64,000 nucleotides of DNA from Dryomyza anilis (taxonomy: Eukaryota; Arthropoda; Insecta; Diptera; Dryomyzidae), in the NCBI GenBank assembly GCA_951804985.1, contig OX638130.1, positions 99,135,700-99,199,699 of the forward strand, written 5' to 3'. The notes beneath the pieces are model-generated. The model worked only from the letters and a program-made list of their open reading frames with translations, was not told the DNA's origin and ran no database searches. Numbering within the stretch: position 1 is the stretch's first letter; each line of letters starts with the position of its first letter. Positions 1 through 12,660 of this stretch are shown in pieces. A program made the position numbers and the translations under genes.

Positions 1-645
1 TATTGCGCCAACCAACTCTTTGCCCAACCAACTTATTCGGTTCTCTCAACCGCTTAGTCGGTTGTTATTGTCAAAATAAAAAGAGTTGTAGTTCGTACAA
101 CAACCAATTTCGAACTGTTTTAGAACAATTTAGTACAGATTTAGAACCATTAGGAGTGTGTATAGACTTATATTTCATGTGTATAGGCTAATATGGCAGT
201 TCCGCCAGCAAATTTGTAAATCATTCGATTTAACCGAATGAAGTTTGTTGGTACAACTAACTTTATTAATTTTCCAACCTCATGCCAAAAGAGGATTTGT
301 CTGTTGTTCATTTCGATAAATGTACACACAAAATAGAGATTTTTTGCGCCAGCCAACTCTATTTGGCCTACCATTATTTGTTTCTCTCAACCGCTTAGTC
401 GATTGTTATTGTTAAAACTAGAAGAGGTGTAGCTTGGACTACAATCAATTTTGAACTATTTTAGAACAATTTTCGAACAGATTTCGAACTTTTGGGAGTT
501 TGTATAGGCTAATATTTCAAGCGCCAACCGAAAGTGACAGTTCCGTGAACTAATTATTGTAGATGATTCGATTTAACCGAAAGAAGTTAGTTAGTTAGTT
601 GGTACAACAAACATTTTCATTCTTCCAACCTCACGCTATACATCT
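1..645. repeat. Diverged tandem duplication, unit about 345 bp
   Basis: Two direct copies lie head to tail, one from about base 4 and one from about base 345. Shared landmarks in the same order are TGCGCCA(A/G)CCAACTC, CTCTCAACCGCTTAGTCG, TTTTAGAACAATTT, TATAGGCTAATAT, GATTCGATTTAACCGAA, TTGGTACAAC and TTCCAACCTCA(T/C)GC. The offset grows from about 341 to 351 bp because of small indels. No long ORF or terminal repeat is visible. It may be a fragment of a larger dispersed repeat that starts upstream of the window. Confidence 0.8.
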
Positions 646-1964
646 GTGTGTATAGATGTAATATAATAAATAACCCAACTTTATATGGTAATATTTATTT
701 ATGTTCCTTTTATTCCATCGCGCGATAAGCAATACTTTTACTCACTTAACTTAACTCATAAAAAAAAACACCGAAGATTTTTTTATAATTCATTATTTTA
801 TACATTTTTATAAACAAATTTCAGTAACTTTCAAAATTTAAATAGGGGATAGGTACTTAAGTTTAAAAATATTTTACGCACAGTTTAAAAATTTTAATTA
901 TAAATATTTATAAAAATTATTTATTTATTTCTACATTTAAAAAAACATTTTTATAATCTTCCAAAAAAAAACTATTATTACTGCCAATCGCTACGTATCT
1001 AAATTATGCAATTTCATTAAAATCAAAATTTGTTTGTACATTCATACAATTTGCATTCCTATGCATTCTAACATGCAATAAGTTTTCAAACATAAAATTA
1101 AAAACATTTATAGAAATTGTCATTTTAGTTCATTAAATAACATAACAATTATTTTAAGTATTTAATAAAACATTTAATTTATTCATAATTAAATTTATAA
1201 TATTTGCAATTATTGAATACATTTTTTTTTTTGTTATTGATAAAACAATTGTACACACACGTAATTTTATTTAATACATATTTATTATTGTAATTCTAAA
1301 TTATCTTCCAATTTTTAAAAATACTAATATTTATTGAAATGTATAACAAAACAATCGGTAATACTAATAATAATATTTCTGTTATTTAATTAAACAAATA
1401 AATAATGCAGTCGTGACAGCATTCATTGATAATACACTTTATGCATTAAACTGAAAAAATTAGAAAATTCAGTTGAAATTAAAACATCCGGCATATCAAA
1501 TGATAAAAAATAAACAACAATTTTAATTAAAATATTGTGCACTTTGTTGTGTTAACATGTTGTGCATATATTTGTTTAATTATTTACATTTATAATTAGT
1601 GTAAAATCAACAAACCTTTTTTTTTGTATTTCGTAACTCTATAACAAAAACTATACTCAATATATAGACTTTAATAAAATTAATATAAGCTAATATATTT
1701 AATACACTTTTATATGTATTTTAGGTATTTCTATATATTGTTAATTTTATTATTCGTACATGCAGTTAGTTGAACACTAAATTAAGTGAAAGTTTTTTAT
1801 AATATATATAATATTTTTCGTTTTATTAATTTTTAATTATTTATTTTTTTCAATTTTCTCCACATTTTTTATTGCAATTGATATTAATATATATATTTTT
1901 TTACATTTACACATATTCTGCATCGTCTTTTGTATGATGTCATGTTGTCGTCGTCGTTGTACAG
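646..1964. other. AT-rich shakB intron, no feature recognised
   Basis: This stretch is dominated by A/T with short homopolymers. No ORF, RNA gene or clear repeat is seen. By gene structure it should be the 3' part of the intron upstream of the first lethal-type exon in the window; the last 40 bases rise in complexity and end in an AG acceptor at 1963-1964. Confidence 0.6.
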
Positions 1965-2098
1965 GTGTCTCATGTTAAAATCGATTCACCTGTCTTTCGC
2001 CTACACACAAACGCAACCGTTATACTACTCATAACGTTCTCGATAGCCGTCACGACGCGACAGTACGTTGGAAACCCTATAGACTGTGTACATACGAG
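1965..2098 (+). CDS. shakB: Innexin shaking-B, lethal-type exon (TM1 and start of extracellular loop 1)
   Basis: This 134-nt exon encodes 44 residues beginning [19 protein letters not shown] and ending CVHT plus AG of a split Arg codon. It carries the conserved innexin stretch [15 protein letters not shown], which holds the first extracellular cysteine. The hydrophobic run [12 protein letters not shown] is the first membrane segment. The acceptor is TACAG at 1960-1964 and the donor is GTGAGT at 2099. The phase-2 junction joins exactly to the exon at 3966. Innexins form invertebrate gap junctions, and ShakB subunits make electrical synapses in Drosophila, including the giant fibre escape circuit. 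The N-terminal coding exon (the MLDIF-like start) is not visible upstream and must lie outside the window. Identification as the lethal type rests on close similarity to the Drosophila ShakB-L half as I remember it. Confidence 0.93.
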
Positions 2099-2164
2099 GT
2101 GAGTTAAGTGCTTAGTAGACATTGTCCAAGTTAAAGAACTCGGTTATGGATAAAATGGAAAAAA

Positions 2165-3620
2165 AAAATAATTTTTACTAAAAATTTAATTTTTCACTAA
2201 AAATCAATTTTTCACTAAAAATCAAATTTTCACTAAAAATTCAATTTTTCACTAAAAATTCAATTTTTCACTAAAAATTCAATTTTTGACTAAAAATTCA
2301 ATTTTTCACTAAAAATTCAATTTTTTACTAAAAATTCAATTTTTCACTAAAAATTCAATTTTTCACTAAAAATTCAATTTTTCACTAAAAATTCAATTTT
2401 TCACTAAAAATTCAATTTTTCACTAAAAATTCAATTTTTCACTAAAAATTCAATTTTTCACTAAAAATTCAATTTTTTACTAAAAAAATTAAATTTCTCA
2501 AAAAAATTAAATTGTTTACTAATAATTCAATTTTTCACTTAAAGTTAAATTTTTCACTAAAAATTCTGTTTTTCATTGAAAATTCAATATATCACTAAAA
2601 ATTCAATTTTTCACTAAAAATTCATATTTTCACTAAAAATTTAATTTTTCACTAAAAATTAAATTTTTCACTAAAAATTAAATTTTTCACTAAAAATTAA
2701 ATTTTTCACTAAAAATTCAATTTTTCACTAAAAATTCAATTTTTCACTAAAAATTCAAATTTTCACTAAAAATTCAATTTTTCACTAAAAATTCAAATTT
2801 TCACTAAAAATTCAATTTTTCACTAAAAATTCAAATTTTCACTAAAAATTCAATTTTTCACTAAAAATTCAATTTTTCACTAAAAATTCAATTTTTCACT
2901 AAAAATTCAATTTTTCACTATAAATTCAATTTTACACTAAAAATTCAATTTTTCACTAAAAATTCAATTTTTCACTAAAAATTCAATTTTTCACTAAAAA
3001 TTCAATTTTTCACTAAAAGTTCAATTTTTCACTAAAAATTCAATTTTTCACTAAAAATTCAATTTTTCACTAAAAATTCAATTTTTCACTAAAAATTCAA
3101 TTTTTCACTAAAAATTCAATTTTTCACTAAAAATTCAATTTTTTACTAAAAATTCAATTTTTCACTAAAAATTCAATTATTCACTAAAAATTCAATTATT
3201 CTCTAAAAATTCAATTATTCACTAAAAATTCAATTATTCTCTAAATATTCAATTTTTCACTAAATATTCAATTTTTCATTAAAAATCCAAATTTGCATTA
3301 AATTATTCCGTTTTCAAATTTCACATAAATTCAAATTTAACTATTAATTTAATTTGTCAACATTTAATTTAAATTTTTCACTAAAAAATTTAATTTTTCA
3401 TTAAAAATTGAATTTTTCATGAAAAATTCAATTTTTTATTAAAAATTCAATTTGTCATTAAAAATTAAATTTTTTACCAAAATGCAATTGTTCACTAAAA
3501 ATTTCATTTTATCAAACAATTAAATTTTTCACTTAAAATTTTTTTCACAAAAAAAAAAATTTATTCTTCATTAAAAATTTTATTTACACTAGAAATTAAA
3601 TTTTCACTAAAAATACAAAT
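2165..3620 (+). repeat. 19-bp minisatellite array A
   Basis: Near-identical 19-bp units of the form CACTAAAAATTCAATTTTT are repeated head to tail. The central 2200-3180 is very regular and both ends are diverged. The array fills most of the 1867-bp intron between the two lethal-type exons (2099-3965). The unit is related to the arrays at 8636, 11565, 18410, 30365, 34325 and 63640. Confidence 0.95.
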
Positions 3621-3965
3621 TTTCGCTGTAGTTACTATTACCAGGCTATTTTGAAAACTGCGGCTGTTTTCCAAAATATCTGGCTTCTAGTTATCAACCA
3701 GTTTAAAATTTGAATTTTAGGCCGAGCTAAAAATTTCAAACTACTCGGTTGTCGTCTAAATTTTTTATCCTGAAAAAATATCCAATTTGCTGTCAAAATT
3801 TTCCTTAAAAAATTAAATTTTTCAGTAAATATCATTTTTTCATTAAAAATTAAATTTTTAACAAAAATTCCAATCCAATTTTTCACTTAAAATTCCAATA
3901 TTCACATTTTCATATTTTAAATATTGAAGTTTGGCCTAAAATAAATTTAAATTTTCTTTCAACAG

Positions 3966-4155
3966 AGACATTCCCGAAGATGTACTCAATACATATTGTT
4001 GGATACACTCAACATATACTGTGGTGGATGCATTTATGAAGAAGCAAGGTTCCGAGGTGCCGTTTCCCGGTGTGCATAACTCGCAGGGTCGTGGACCTCT
4101 AACAATAAAACATACGAAATATTATCAATGGGTAGCGTTTACCCTATTTTTTCAA
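3966..4155 (+). CDS. shakB: Innexin shaking-B, lethal-type exon (extracellular loop 1 to start of TM2)
   Basis: This 190-nt exon completes the split Arg codon and encodes [20 protein letters not shown] through [13 protein letters not shown]. It contains the second cysteine of extracellular loop 1 (NTYCWIHST) and the innexin hallmark YYQWV at the start of the second membrane segment. The acceptor CAACAG ends at 3965 and the donor GTGAGT starts at 4156, after a complete CAA codon (phase 0). The loop segment [20 protein letters not shown] differs strongly from the neural exon at 25503 ([20 protein letters not shown]), while the flanks are conserved. This is the expected signature of alternative innexin halves. 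In the spliced mRNA it would join to the shared exon at 41048, an intron of about 36.9 kb that contains the neural exon. Confidence 0.95.
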
Positions 4156-5354
4156 GTGAGTAATTATTTAAATTATACTTTTTTTATCATAATTTATTGA
4201 AGCTGTGTTGGGTTTCATATTTGATGCGTTTCAATGAATATTCAAAATTTATGAAAACGAAAAATAATATGAAATATAAAAATGTTTAGGAACTCAATGA
4301 AAATATTCAGCGAATTAGTTTGCGGCGAAATGTTTATATCGGTGATGTGTCCATTTCGGGGAATTTTACTTTTTGATAAGTGCGGAAAAATAAACATTCG
4401 TAAAAGTGTGAAGCCTAAAGAAAATAGTTTTTTTTTATATTTTACTTTTACTAAATACTGTGATTGTTTTAGTTCATACACAAACCGAATCATCCTAAAA
4501 GTAATTTGGTTTATCATTTTTTGTAGCTAACACTTAGCACATACTTCATACAAAATACATTGATGGTGGTAAAAGCACGCACTAATCAATACATATTTGG
4601 CTATGTGATATGGTAAAGTTCCTATAAACTCTTACCGGTAAAACAGTATATGCATCGGTAAAGCAGGTACTGTTTAATTTAGCAAATGACCCAACAGCTC
4701 TGTTACTCATGGCAAAAAGTTAATAAAAATCTATTGAAAATGGTAAATTTACGCACTAAACTGCACAGGTTTGTACATGTGATAAAATGGCTTAAACTTA
4801 TATCGATAAAACAGTTCAAAAATAGTTTTCGAATTTTCGAATTTTAAATTCAATCGAATGTACAGTTTGAAAACGATTTTACACTACATTACCGGCCTTA
4901 TACCACAAATATATTGATAACTTCCAGGCAGAACATCGTAACCAACATTTTGTATTTTTTGTTTTATTGCAGTTTGGTAAACTTCTTTATGAGTAGCATG
5001 TTCCTGCAAAGTGATATTTTGGAATTTCACGATCCAAATTTGAAATAAAGCCAAATAACAATTATTTTCATAACTACATTTTTCAAAAATGTTGATTACG
5101 ATAAATTTTTTAAATATTTTTAATTTTTTCCTGTAAAATTTGCTATTTGTTGGTTACTATATTTTGCGTGTAAGGTATCGATAAAGCGGATTAGATTTGG
5201 TTGGATTGGAATACAAAATAATAACCAAAAAATCGAAATGGAGTTGAAAAAAATAAACCGTCATTTAAAACTAATGTGATGTTTTTAAAAGTTTATAAGC
5301 ATGTATTTCAAATAATTTTGACGTATTTTTTAAATAGTTGATTCGGAAGAGGTC
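4156..5354. other. Intron, no feature recognised
   Basis: This is mixed AT-rich sequence with no tandem array. Short open frames around 4240-4530 on both strands have no recognisable protein features and sit within an intron, so I do not call them. Confidence 0.5.
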
Positions 5355-5367
5355 CTTCATTACATAA

Positions 5368-5676
5368 TAATAATAATAGTTTGGCACTACAGTTCTATAA
5401 GAACTTAGGCCGAGCTCTCTCACCATTTTGAGCTGTGCGTGTTATATTTGTACTCAAAGTGGTGGGACCTACAGTTTATTGCCGAATCCGAACGGCGGGT
5501 GAGAGCTTTTCATAGGCAATGTTTTACCCTCGTAGGTTTGCCATTTACTGCCGAGAGGTAGCGCGGTATAGAAAAATGTTTCTATGAATAGATATTGTTA
5601 GCCCCAGTCCAGGCTTGAACCGGGGACCTTTCGGCTCGCAGTCCAACGCACTTACCACTGAGCTACCGCGGCTACT
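5368..5676 (-). mobile_element. tRNA-derived SINE with target-site duplication
   Basis: On the minus strand the element starts with a tRNA-like head. An A box (TAGCTCAGTGGTAAG) maps to 5651-5665 and a B box (GGTTCAAGCCT) to 5611-5621, the RNA polymerase III internal promoter. The 5' and 3' ends of the tRNA part do not pair as an acceptor stem, so it is not a functional tRNA. A body of about 230 bp follows, richer in GC than its surroundings, and it ends in a (TAA)n-type tail at 5366-5378. Near-identical 13-bp flanks, CTTCATTACATAA at 5355-5367 and CTTCAATACATAT at 5677-5689, look like a target-site duplication. That implies LINE-assisted retroposition. Confidence 0.88.
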
Positions 5677-5790
5677 CTTCAATACATATTTACTACTTAT
5701 TTACTGAACTGATTGGATATAAAAAATATCAAAAAGTAAAAAAAAAAAAACTGGTATTTGAAACTATTGTGATGTTTTTATAATTATTTA

Positions 5791-6021
5791 GGATGTGTGC
5801 GAATTCGACTAAATTGCTGACTTAACTAAATTGAACGGCTTTTCATTCTATCTGAATTCAGTATTCGGTAATTCTTAATGTCCGTAATCAATTGATTATC
5901 ATATGTCTGTGTGTTATCATACAATTTAGTCTGCTCGAAATTTTGCTAAATTGAAAAGTTAACACTGCATTACCGATAAAATTTAGTTTAGTCAGCAATT
6001 TAGTCGAATTCGCACACACCC
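5791..6021. mobile_element. PIF/Harbinger-like MITE, copy 1
   Basis: This 231-bp element has terminal inverted repeats of about 40 bp. The left end reads GGATGTGTGCGAATTCGAC and the right end, reversed, GGGTGTGTGCGAATTCGAC, followed by TAAATTGCTGACT(T/A)AACTAAATT on both arms. It is flanked by TTA on both sides (5788-5790 and 6022-6024), the 3-bp target duplication typical of PIF/Harbinger elements. It has no coding capacity. A second copy lies at 6629-6844. Confidence 0.85.
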
Positions 6022-6024
6022 TTA

Positions 6025-6625
6025 ATAATTATTCATTTAATTTATTTAAATATTATATAGATACATTTATATCTAATTCTGGAAAGTATAGCGAGGAACA
6101 AGGTGAATGATTTCATCAGGAATTTAAAAGAAATCGAATATCGCTATCTTGAGAAATTCAGTACAACAATGATGACTGACTACTGTTGGATACTTCTAAA
6201 AGAATCCAAAGAGTACCCATGCAAGAGTGTACAATATTTTCCAGTTTTTCAATAAATAATCTTGTTTTTTGCTGAACAAACATTAAGTCCATAAACATTT
6301 TTCAAAGGATATATCAAAAATAACCATAGACTCTTTTTGCAAGCCATGACATTTTTGAAAAGCCCTTATTTCTTATTTGGGGATTCATAAATATTCCACA
6401 ATCAAATATAGTTCTGATTTATAAAATTATTTTTCAATTACTGACTTTTTGGAAGTGATCGATAATGCAGCGTTTTCTATTATGGCACAATTTACATAGC
6501 ATCTTGTTGTTGCAGTTCACTGGAAATTTAGAAAAGTCACTTCAAATTTATTCAAATTCGCTGGTAAAGATCATTGACACAATTCACACCTCTAAGGTGT
6601 GTTCGTCTAAATTTCCAGACTATAC
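6025..6625. other. Intron between two MITE copies
   Basis: AT-rich intronic sequence. A 61-codon open frame at 6465-6650 runs into the next MITE and is not a credible gene. Confidence 0.4.
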
Positions 6626-6628
6626 TAA

Positions 6629-6844
6629 GGGTGTGTGCGAGTTCGACTAAATTGCTGACTAAACTAAATTGTACGATTTTCATTCGATCGCCATTTGGTA
6701 ACACGTAATTGTTAAAGTTTACAATAAATCGATTATCATATGTTTGTTGTCTTCCAATTTAGTTTGCTGAAAAATTTGCTAAATTGAAAAGTAAACCGAC
6801 AAAATTTAGTTTAGTCAGCAATTTAGCCGAAGTGGTACACACCC
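6629..6844. mobile_element. PIF/Harbinger-like MITE, copy 2
   Basis: This 216-bp element is related throughout to the one at 5791, with the ends GGGTGTGTGCGAGTTCGAC and, reversed, GGGTGTGTACCACTTCGGC. The internal motif ATCGATTATCATATGT(T/C)TG is shared with copy 1. Flanks are TAA on the left and TAG on the right, fitting a TWA target duplication with one later change. The two copies differ enough to be separate insertions rather than a recent local duplication. Confidence 0.83.
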
Positions 6845-6847
6845 TAG

Positions 6848-8635
6848 ATTGTTCGAAGTTGACGGTAATGCAGTTTTAATGGTCCGGTGAAATTACACGA
6901 TGATGATAACATACTGCAGTTACCTAAAACTTACAAAGATTTTTATTTCATTGCGCCATATATTTATATATTTGAATTTCTTAAAAAAAATCATTATTTC
7001 CAACAAAATATCACAAAAATACTACCATTCTGGAAAACAAATATCAAATTCTAAGTTTCGCCAAATTCATATTATTTTATTTTTTGATAAAATCTCTAAA
7101 ATTCTATTTAGGTAATATATCAATCAATAAATATTTCGCACTACAAAACCAACAGAAATGTATAACTAAAATATAAAATAAAATCAAATCAAAATGCCTG
7201 GTTATAGGATAATATTTATAATTAAATTCAATTATATTTCCTGGTTTTTAACCCTATCTAAATTATGATTATTTCATGCCATATATTTTCACTTTCATAA
7301 AATTTCAAATTTATATTTCAAACAATTCCAATTTCTAAATGAACGGAATAATAATTTATGATAAGTTCAATAAATGAGTTTATCATAGCAAAATCGAAAA
7401 CATATGGGTATATTTTTGTTGTTGTTGTTGTATCCAATACAGAGTTTTCGGTATTGTGAATGCTAGCATGTATAGGGTCAAAGTTGAAAACTTCAATTAA
7501 AAGTTCAGTATTTTCGAGAATAACATTTGGGAAATATTGTGCATTTTTTTGTATATAGGTAGCTACTATATATGAAACACAGCAATCTGTATATAAATAG
7601 TTTTATGTGAACGAAAACAATAACAATATTGGGGGCTATTTTCGGAGGCACACATAGGGGGCTACTCAAAAAAAACCATACTATATATATTTACTTGAAG
7701 AGGCAAAAATATATGCCACGGAATGCTAAGTACTCCACAATTTAGCAGTATTCGAATAAAATATATATAAATGTGTGTGTGTACTGTGTATGACGTATGT
7801 ATTATAACGATATACTTTCAAAATAAAAAAAATACTAGGGTTTGAATTCGGAAAAAAATCTAATGCAACTATTGTAAAATGGTAATTTCAAGAATATAAA
7901 ATGAAAAATGCCCGTCGTTTGCAATGCAAGTTATTTTTAGTTTTTCAAAAACTCATTTTTTTTTCAAAGCTCCTTTTTTTCTGTGAACTCTGAGGCGTTT
8001 CGTCTTTGAAGTGCTATCGCGCTGTTGCCCTTGTAGGCGCTCTTGCAAAATGTATTATAATGCCCATCAATTGTTTGTTTTTATGTCTTTATTTTTATAT
8101 ATTTTAAGATTATATTTTAATTGAAATTGCATTGAAATTTTAAGTTGCTGAAGTGGTGGTTTTAAGTTTTATTTATTTTTGTTTTGGTTTAATTTTTTTG
8201 GTTTTGTTTTAACCAACAACTAAATGTGTGCGTTATAAATATTGAAATGAAATTTCCGTCTTGTATAGGTTTTTCAAGTTTTCGTTTTTTTTTTGTTTTT
8301 TTTTTTGATTTTTTGTACACTTTTGTAGATTTGTTTTATTCGATTTTTACGACAATGACTTTTATGATTATTCCATTCTGTGAAATGCTATGCAGACGTT
8401 GAATGAATTTATGAACGAACACATGTTCGTAAAAAAGCACTTTGCTAAAAACAAAGAAACCCAGAGTAAATTGATCGAGACATAAAATGCAACACTTTGG
8501 GAGGTTCATTAAAATAGTTTTATTTAAAAATAAATTAAATGAAAATGTTAATTTAATAAATTTATAATAATTTATTTCAAAATTCAGTTTTTTTTTTAAA
8601 TTCAGTTTTTTTTTTAAATTCAATTTTTGACAATG
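6848..8635. other. Intron, AT-rich, no gene seen
   Basis: This part contains a short GTT run near 7419-7431 and a slightly GC-richer patch at 7980-8050. Poly-T tracts occur near 8280-8320. No coding, RNA or transposon signature is recognised. Confidence 0.45.
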
Positions 8636-10260
8636 CTTACTAAAATTTCAGTTTTCAATAAAAATTAAATTTTTCACTGAAAATTCAATTTCTCACTAAA
8701 AATTAAATTTTTCACTGAAAATTCAATTTCTCACTAAAAATTTAATTTTTTACTTAAAATTTAATTTTTTACTAAAAATGAAATGTTGCACTTAAATTAA
8801 GTTTTACGCTAAAAATTTAATTTTTCACTAAAAATTCAATGTTTCACTAAAATTCAATTTTCACTAAAAATTCAATTTTTCACTAAAAATTCAATTTTTC
8901 ACTAAAAATTCAATTTTTCACTAAAAATTCAATTTTTCACTAAAAATTCAATTTTTCACTAAAAATTCAATTTTTCACTAAAAATTCAATTTTTCACTAA
9001 AAATTCAATTTTTCACTAAAAATTCAATTTTTCACTAAAAATTCAATTTTTCACTAAAAATTCAATTTTTCACTAAAAATTCAATTTTTCACTAAAAATT
9101 CAATTTTTCACTAAAAATTCAATTTTTCACTAAAAATTAAAATTTTCACTAAAAATTAAATTTTTCACTAAAAATTAAATTATTCACTAGAAATTCAATT
9201 TTTCACTAGAAATTCAATTTTTCACTAAAAATTCAATTTTTCACTAAAAATTCAATTTTTCACTAAAAATTCAATTTTTCACTAAAAATTCAATTTTTCA
9301 CTAAAAATTCAATTTTTCACTAAAAATTAAATTTTTCACTAAAAATTCAATTTTTCACTAAAAATTCAATTTTTCATTAAAAATTCAATTTTTCACTAAA
9401 AATTCAATTTTTCACTAAAAATTCAATTTTTCACTAGAAATTCAATTTTTCACTAGAAATTCAATTTTTCACTAAAAATTCAATTTTTCACTAAAAATTC
9501 AATTTTTCACTAAAAATTCAAATTTTCACTAAAAATTCAATTTTTCATTAAAAATTCAATTTTTCACTAAAACTTCAATTTTTCACTAGAAATTCAATTT
9601 TTCACTAAAAATTCAATTTTTCACTAAAAATTCAATTTTTCACTAAAAATTCAATTTTTCACTAAAAATTCAATTTTTCACTAAATATTATTATTAAGTT
9701 TCACTAAATATTAAATTTTTCACTAAAAATTCAATTTTTCACTAAAAATTCAATTTTTCACTAAAAATTCAATTTTTCACTAGAAATTCAAATTTTCACT
9801 AAAAATTGAATTTTTCACTAAAAATTCAATTTTTCATTAAAAATTCAATTTTTCACTAAAAATTCAATTTTTCACTAAAAATTCAATTTTTCACTAAAAA
9901 TTCAATTTTTCATTAAAAATTCAATTTTTCACTAAAAATTCAAATTTTCACTAAAAATTAAATTTTTCACTAAAAATTAAATTTTTCATTAAAAATTCAA
10001 TTTTTCACTAAAAATTCTATTTTTCGCTAAAAATTCTATTTTCACTAAAAATTAAATGTTGCACTAAAATTAAGTTTACACTAAAAATTCAATTTTCCAC
10101 TAAAAATTCAATTTTTTAATTATAAATTAAAATAAAATTTTTCACTTAAAAATCGTAAAATTCTATTTTTTTCTAAAAGTTATTTTTTCATTAAACAATC
10201 AATTTTTCATTAAAACTTTAATTGTTAATTAGAAATTCATTAGAAATTTTTACTAAAGAA
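8636..10260 (+). repeat. 19-bp minisatellite array B
   Basis: This is the same unit and the same orientation as array A: CACTAAAAATTCAATTTTT every 19 bp. The core 8860-10060 is very homogeneous, with unit variants carrying ACTAGAAATT and AAATTAAATTT. The edges at 8636-8860 and 10060-10260 are progressively diverged. Arrays A and B are nearly identical in consensus although about 5 kb apart. Confidence 0.95.
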
Positions 10261-10329
10261 ATCAAAGTATCGTTAAAAATTTAACTTTTTTGATTAATTA
10301 AAATATGTTTAAAATTATTTTTTAATTGT

Positions 10330-11110
10330 CTAAATTTGCTGCAGATGCTGCGAATTTCTACAGCTCACTTGACTTTGAACTTGCGTGACAATCATATTTT
10401 GTCATTGTGCTTTGCACTTGAATCTCGATGCAAATACTGTCCGCATATCCTGTCTAGCCATTGTGAAAATCATGCACATGATTTGGACTTTTTTTGTTTT
10501 TTGGATTTTTTGATCCTTTTGCAATAAAATCGCTAAAACAAAGCAGCACCATGTGTGGCAATGCACAACATGTTGCTGTTGCTGTGCGCGATGCGTTGCA
10601 TAAATAAAATACAAAGTTGCATCGAGAGCAACGAGTCATTTTTATCAACACACAGTACCAACTACTTTCGCCGATTTTCCAGATGATGCTTCTATGCCTA
10701 ATGAGGCATTTGGAATGCTGCCCAACGGCTGCCAACCCAACTTAGCGGGGAATATTGCAAATTTTCAATGGGCCGTCAGTAATCTACAACCCCCCAAAAT
10801 ACCTACCCCATACTACTTGGCCCAACATGTGGCTGCATTGTTTAAAGGAAATGTAAAACATGATAATTATCATTGGACTGTCTTGGCTGCTGATTTTAGA
10901 CGAAGATGGTTTCAGTTTGCAATGATTTTAGATTGTACTGTTTTTACTGTATGCCTCAGACGATAATGATGCTGATGACATGCTATATTTAAACAATAGG
11001 GCGTCAGTCAGTTCCAAATCGCCACTGCAACGTCTTGCATTTCCGGCACAGACGTCTAAATGTTAATATGCCGCTGTGTGTCGGCTCGTCCATATAATGT
11101 CCCCCTTTTT
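10330..11110. other. Intronic island of complex, GC-richer sequence
   Basis: Between two minisatellite arrays the base composition becomes more even and no repeats are visible. Overlapping short frames exist on both strands (for example 10694-10966, 90 codons on +), but none shows a recognisable domain or splice context. It is a candidate regulatory island or unannotated exon; I cannot tell which. Confidence 0.4.
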
Positions 11111-11564
11111 CCAGATTTTTTTTTTTATTTTCTCTTTTTTTTATTACTTAGCTTTTGGGCAGCCAACTGTTTATACGTTGATTATTTCAATTTAGATCAT
11201 CTTTTTATAGCGAACGTGTAAATTTATACATCCGAAAATGCAAACAAAAACTAATATCTTCATCTAGCCAAAGAAATAGAAAACTCTTCTTGGTTCTTCT
11301 GTGTGCATTAAAAATATGTTGGAAAAGTGAACAACAGAAAAAAAATGATTTAGACGGCTGTTGTTTGCACAACTTGTTGGCGCACTGGCTGCACTTTCGA
11401 ATGACACCTTTTTCTATTTCAAATTTAGTCTAATTGAAATATCAGTTCTAAGTGCTAATTATTTTCATATTATTTTTTTTATAAATTTATTCTTATTATT
11501 TATATTGTGATAATTAATATTTGAATTTTTAAAAATAAAAAATAAAAAATTAAATAAATTAATT

Positions 11565-12660
11565 TTGAGTGAGGCATTTTAATTTTGAGTGAAATTTGAA
11601 TTTCGAGTGAAAATTTAAATTTTTAGTGAAAATTTGAATTTCGAGTGAAAATTATAATTTCGAGTGAACATTTTAATTTTGTGTGAAAATTATGAAGTTG
11701 AGTGAAAATTATAATTTCGTATGAAAATTATAATTTTGAGTGAACATTTAAATATTGAGTCAACATTAAAATTTTGAGTGAAACATATTTTGAATAAGAA
11801 TTTTAATTTTGAGTGAACATTATAATGTTGAGTGAAAAGTTGAATTTTGAGTGAAAATTTGAATTTTGAGTGAACATTTAAATTTTGAGTGAAAATTATA
11901 ATTTTGAGTGAAAATTATAATTTTGAGTGAAAATTATAATTTTGAGTGAAAATTATAATTTTGAGTAAAAATTATAATTTTGAGTGAAAATTATAATTTT
12001 TAGGAAAAATTATAATTTTGAGTGAAAATTATAATTTTGAGTGAAAATTATAATTTTTTATTGAAAATTATAATTTTGAGTGAAAATTATAATTTTGAGT
12101 GAAAATTATAACTTTGAGTGAAAATTATAACTTTGAGTGAAAATTATAATTTTGAGTGAAAATTATAATTTTGAGTGTAAAGTAAAATTTTTGGGTGAAA
12201 ATTATAATTTTAAGTGAAAAAAATTATTTTGAGTGTAAATTATAATTTTGAGTAAAAAATATGAATTTTGAGAAAAAATGTAAATTTTGAGTGAAAAATT
12301 GAATTTGATGAAAAATGTAAATTTTGAGTGAAAAACTGAATTTGTTGGAAAATGTGAATATTGAGTAAAAATTTAAATATTGAGTGAAAATTAAAGTTTG
12401 AGTGAACATTTTAATTTCGAGTGTTCACTCATTTCATTCACATTAATTTCGAGTGAAAATTTTAATTTTGAGTGAATATTTAAATATTGAGTTAAACTTT
12501 GTATTTTGAGTGTGAATTTTTATTTTGAGTGAAAAGGATAATTTTGAGTAGAAATGTGAATTTCGAGTGAAAAATTAAATTAGAATCAACATTTTTGAGT
12601 GAAAATTGAATAAAATTGAATAATTTGTAAAAAATTTAAATTGTAGTAAAAAATTGAATT
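11565..12660 (-). repeat. 19-bp minisatellite array C (inverted orientation)
   Basis: Units of the form TTTTGAGTGAAAATTATAA recur every 19 bp. On the minus strand this reads TTATAATTTTCACTCAAAA, a sister of the array A/B unit. The best-ordered part is 11870-12180. The array is inverted relative to A and B. Confidence 0.93.

Noticed and set aside
2165..3620. A CRISPR-like array
   Set aside because: The repeats are contiguous 19-bp units without unique spacers, in an animal gene with introns.
5604..5674. A functional tRNA gene on the minus strand
   Set aside because: The A and B boxes are good, but the acceptor-stem ends do not pair, and a longer body with tail and target duplication shows it is a SINE head.
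10694..10966. A 90-codon frame of fairly balanced composition
   Set aside because: No family recognised, it lies within an intron, and overlapping frames exist on the other strand. Kept only as part of a complex-sequence island.
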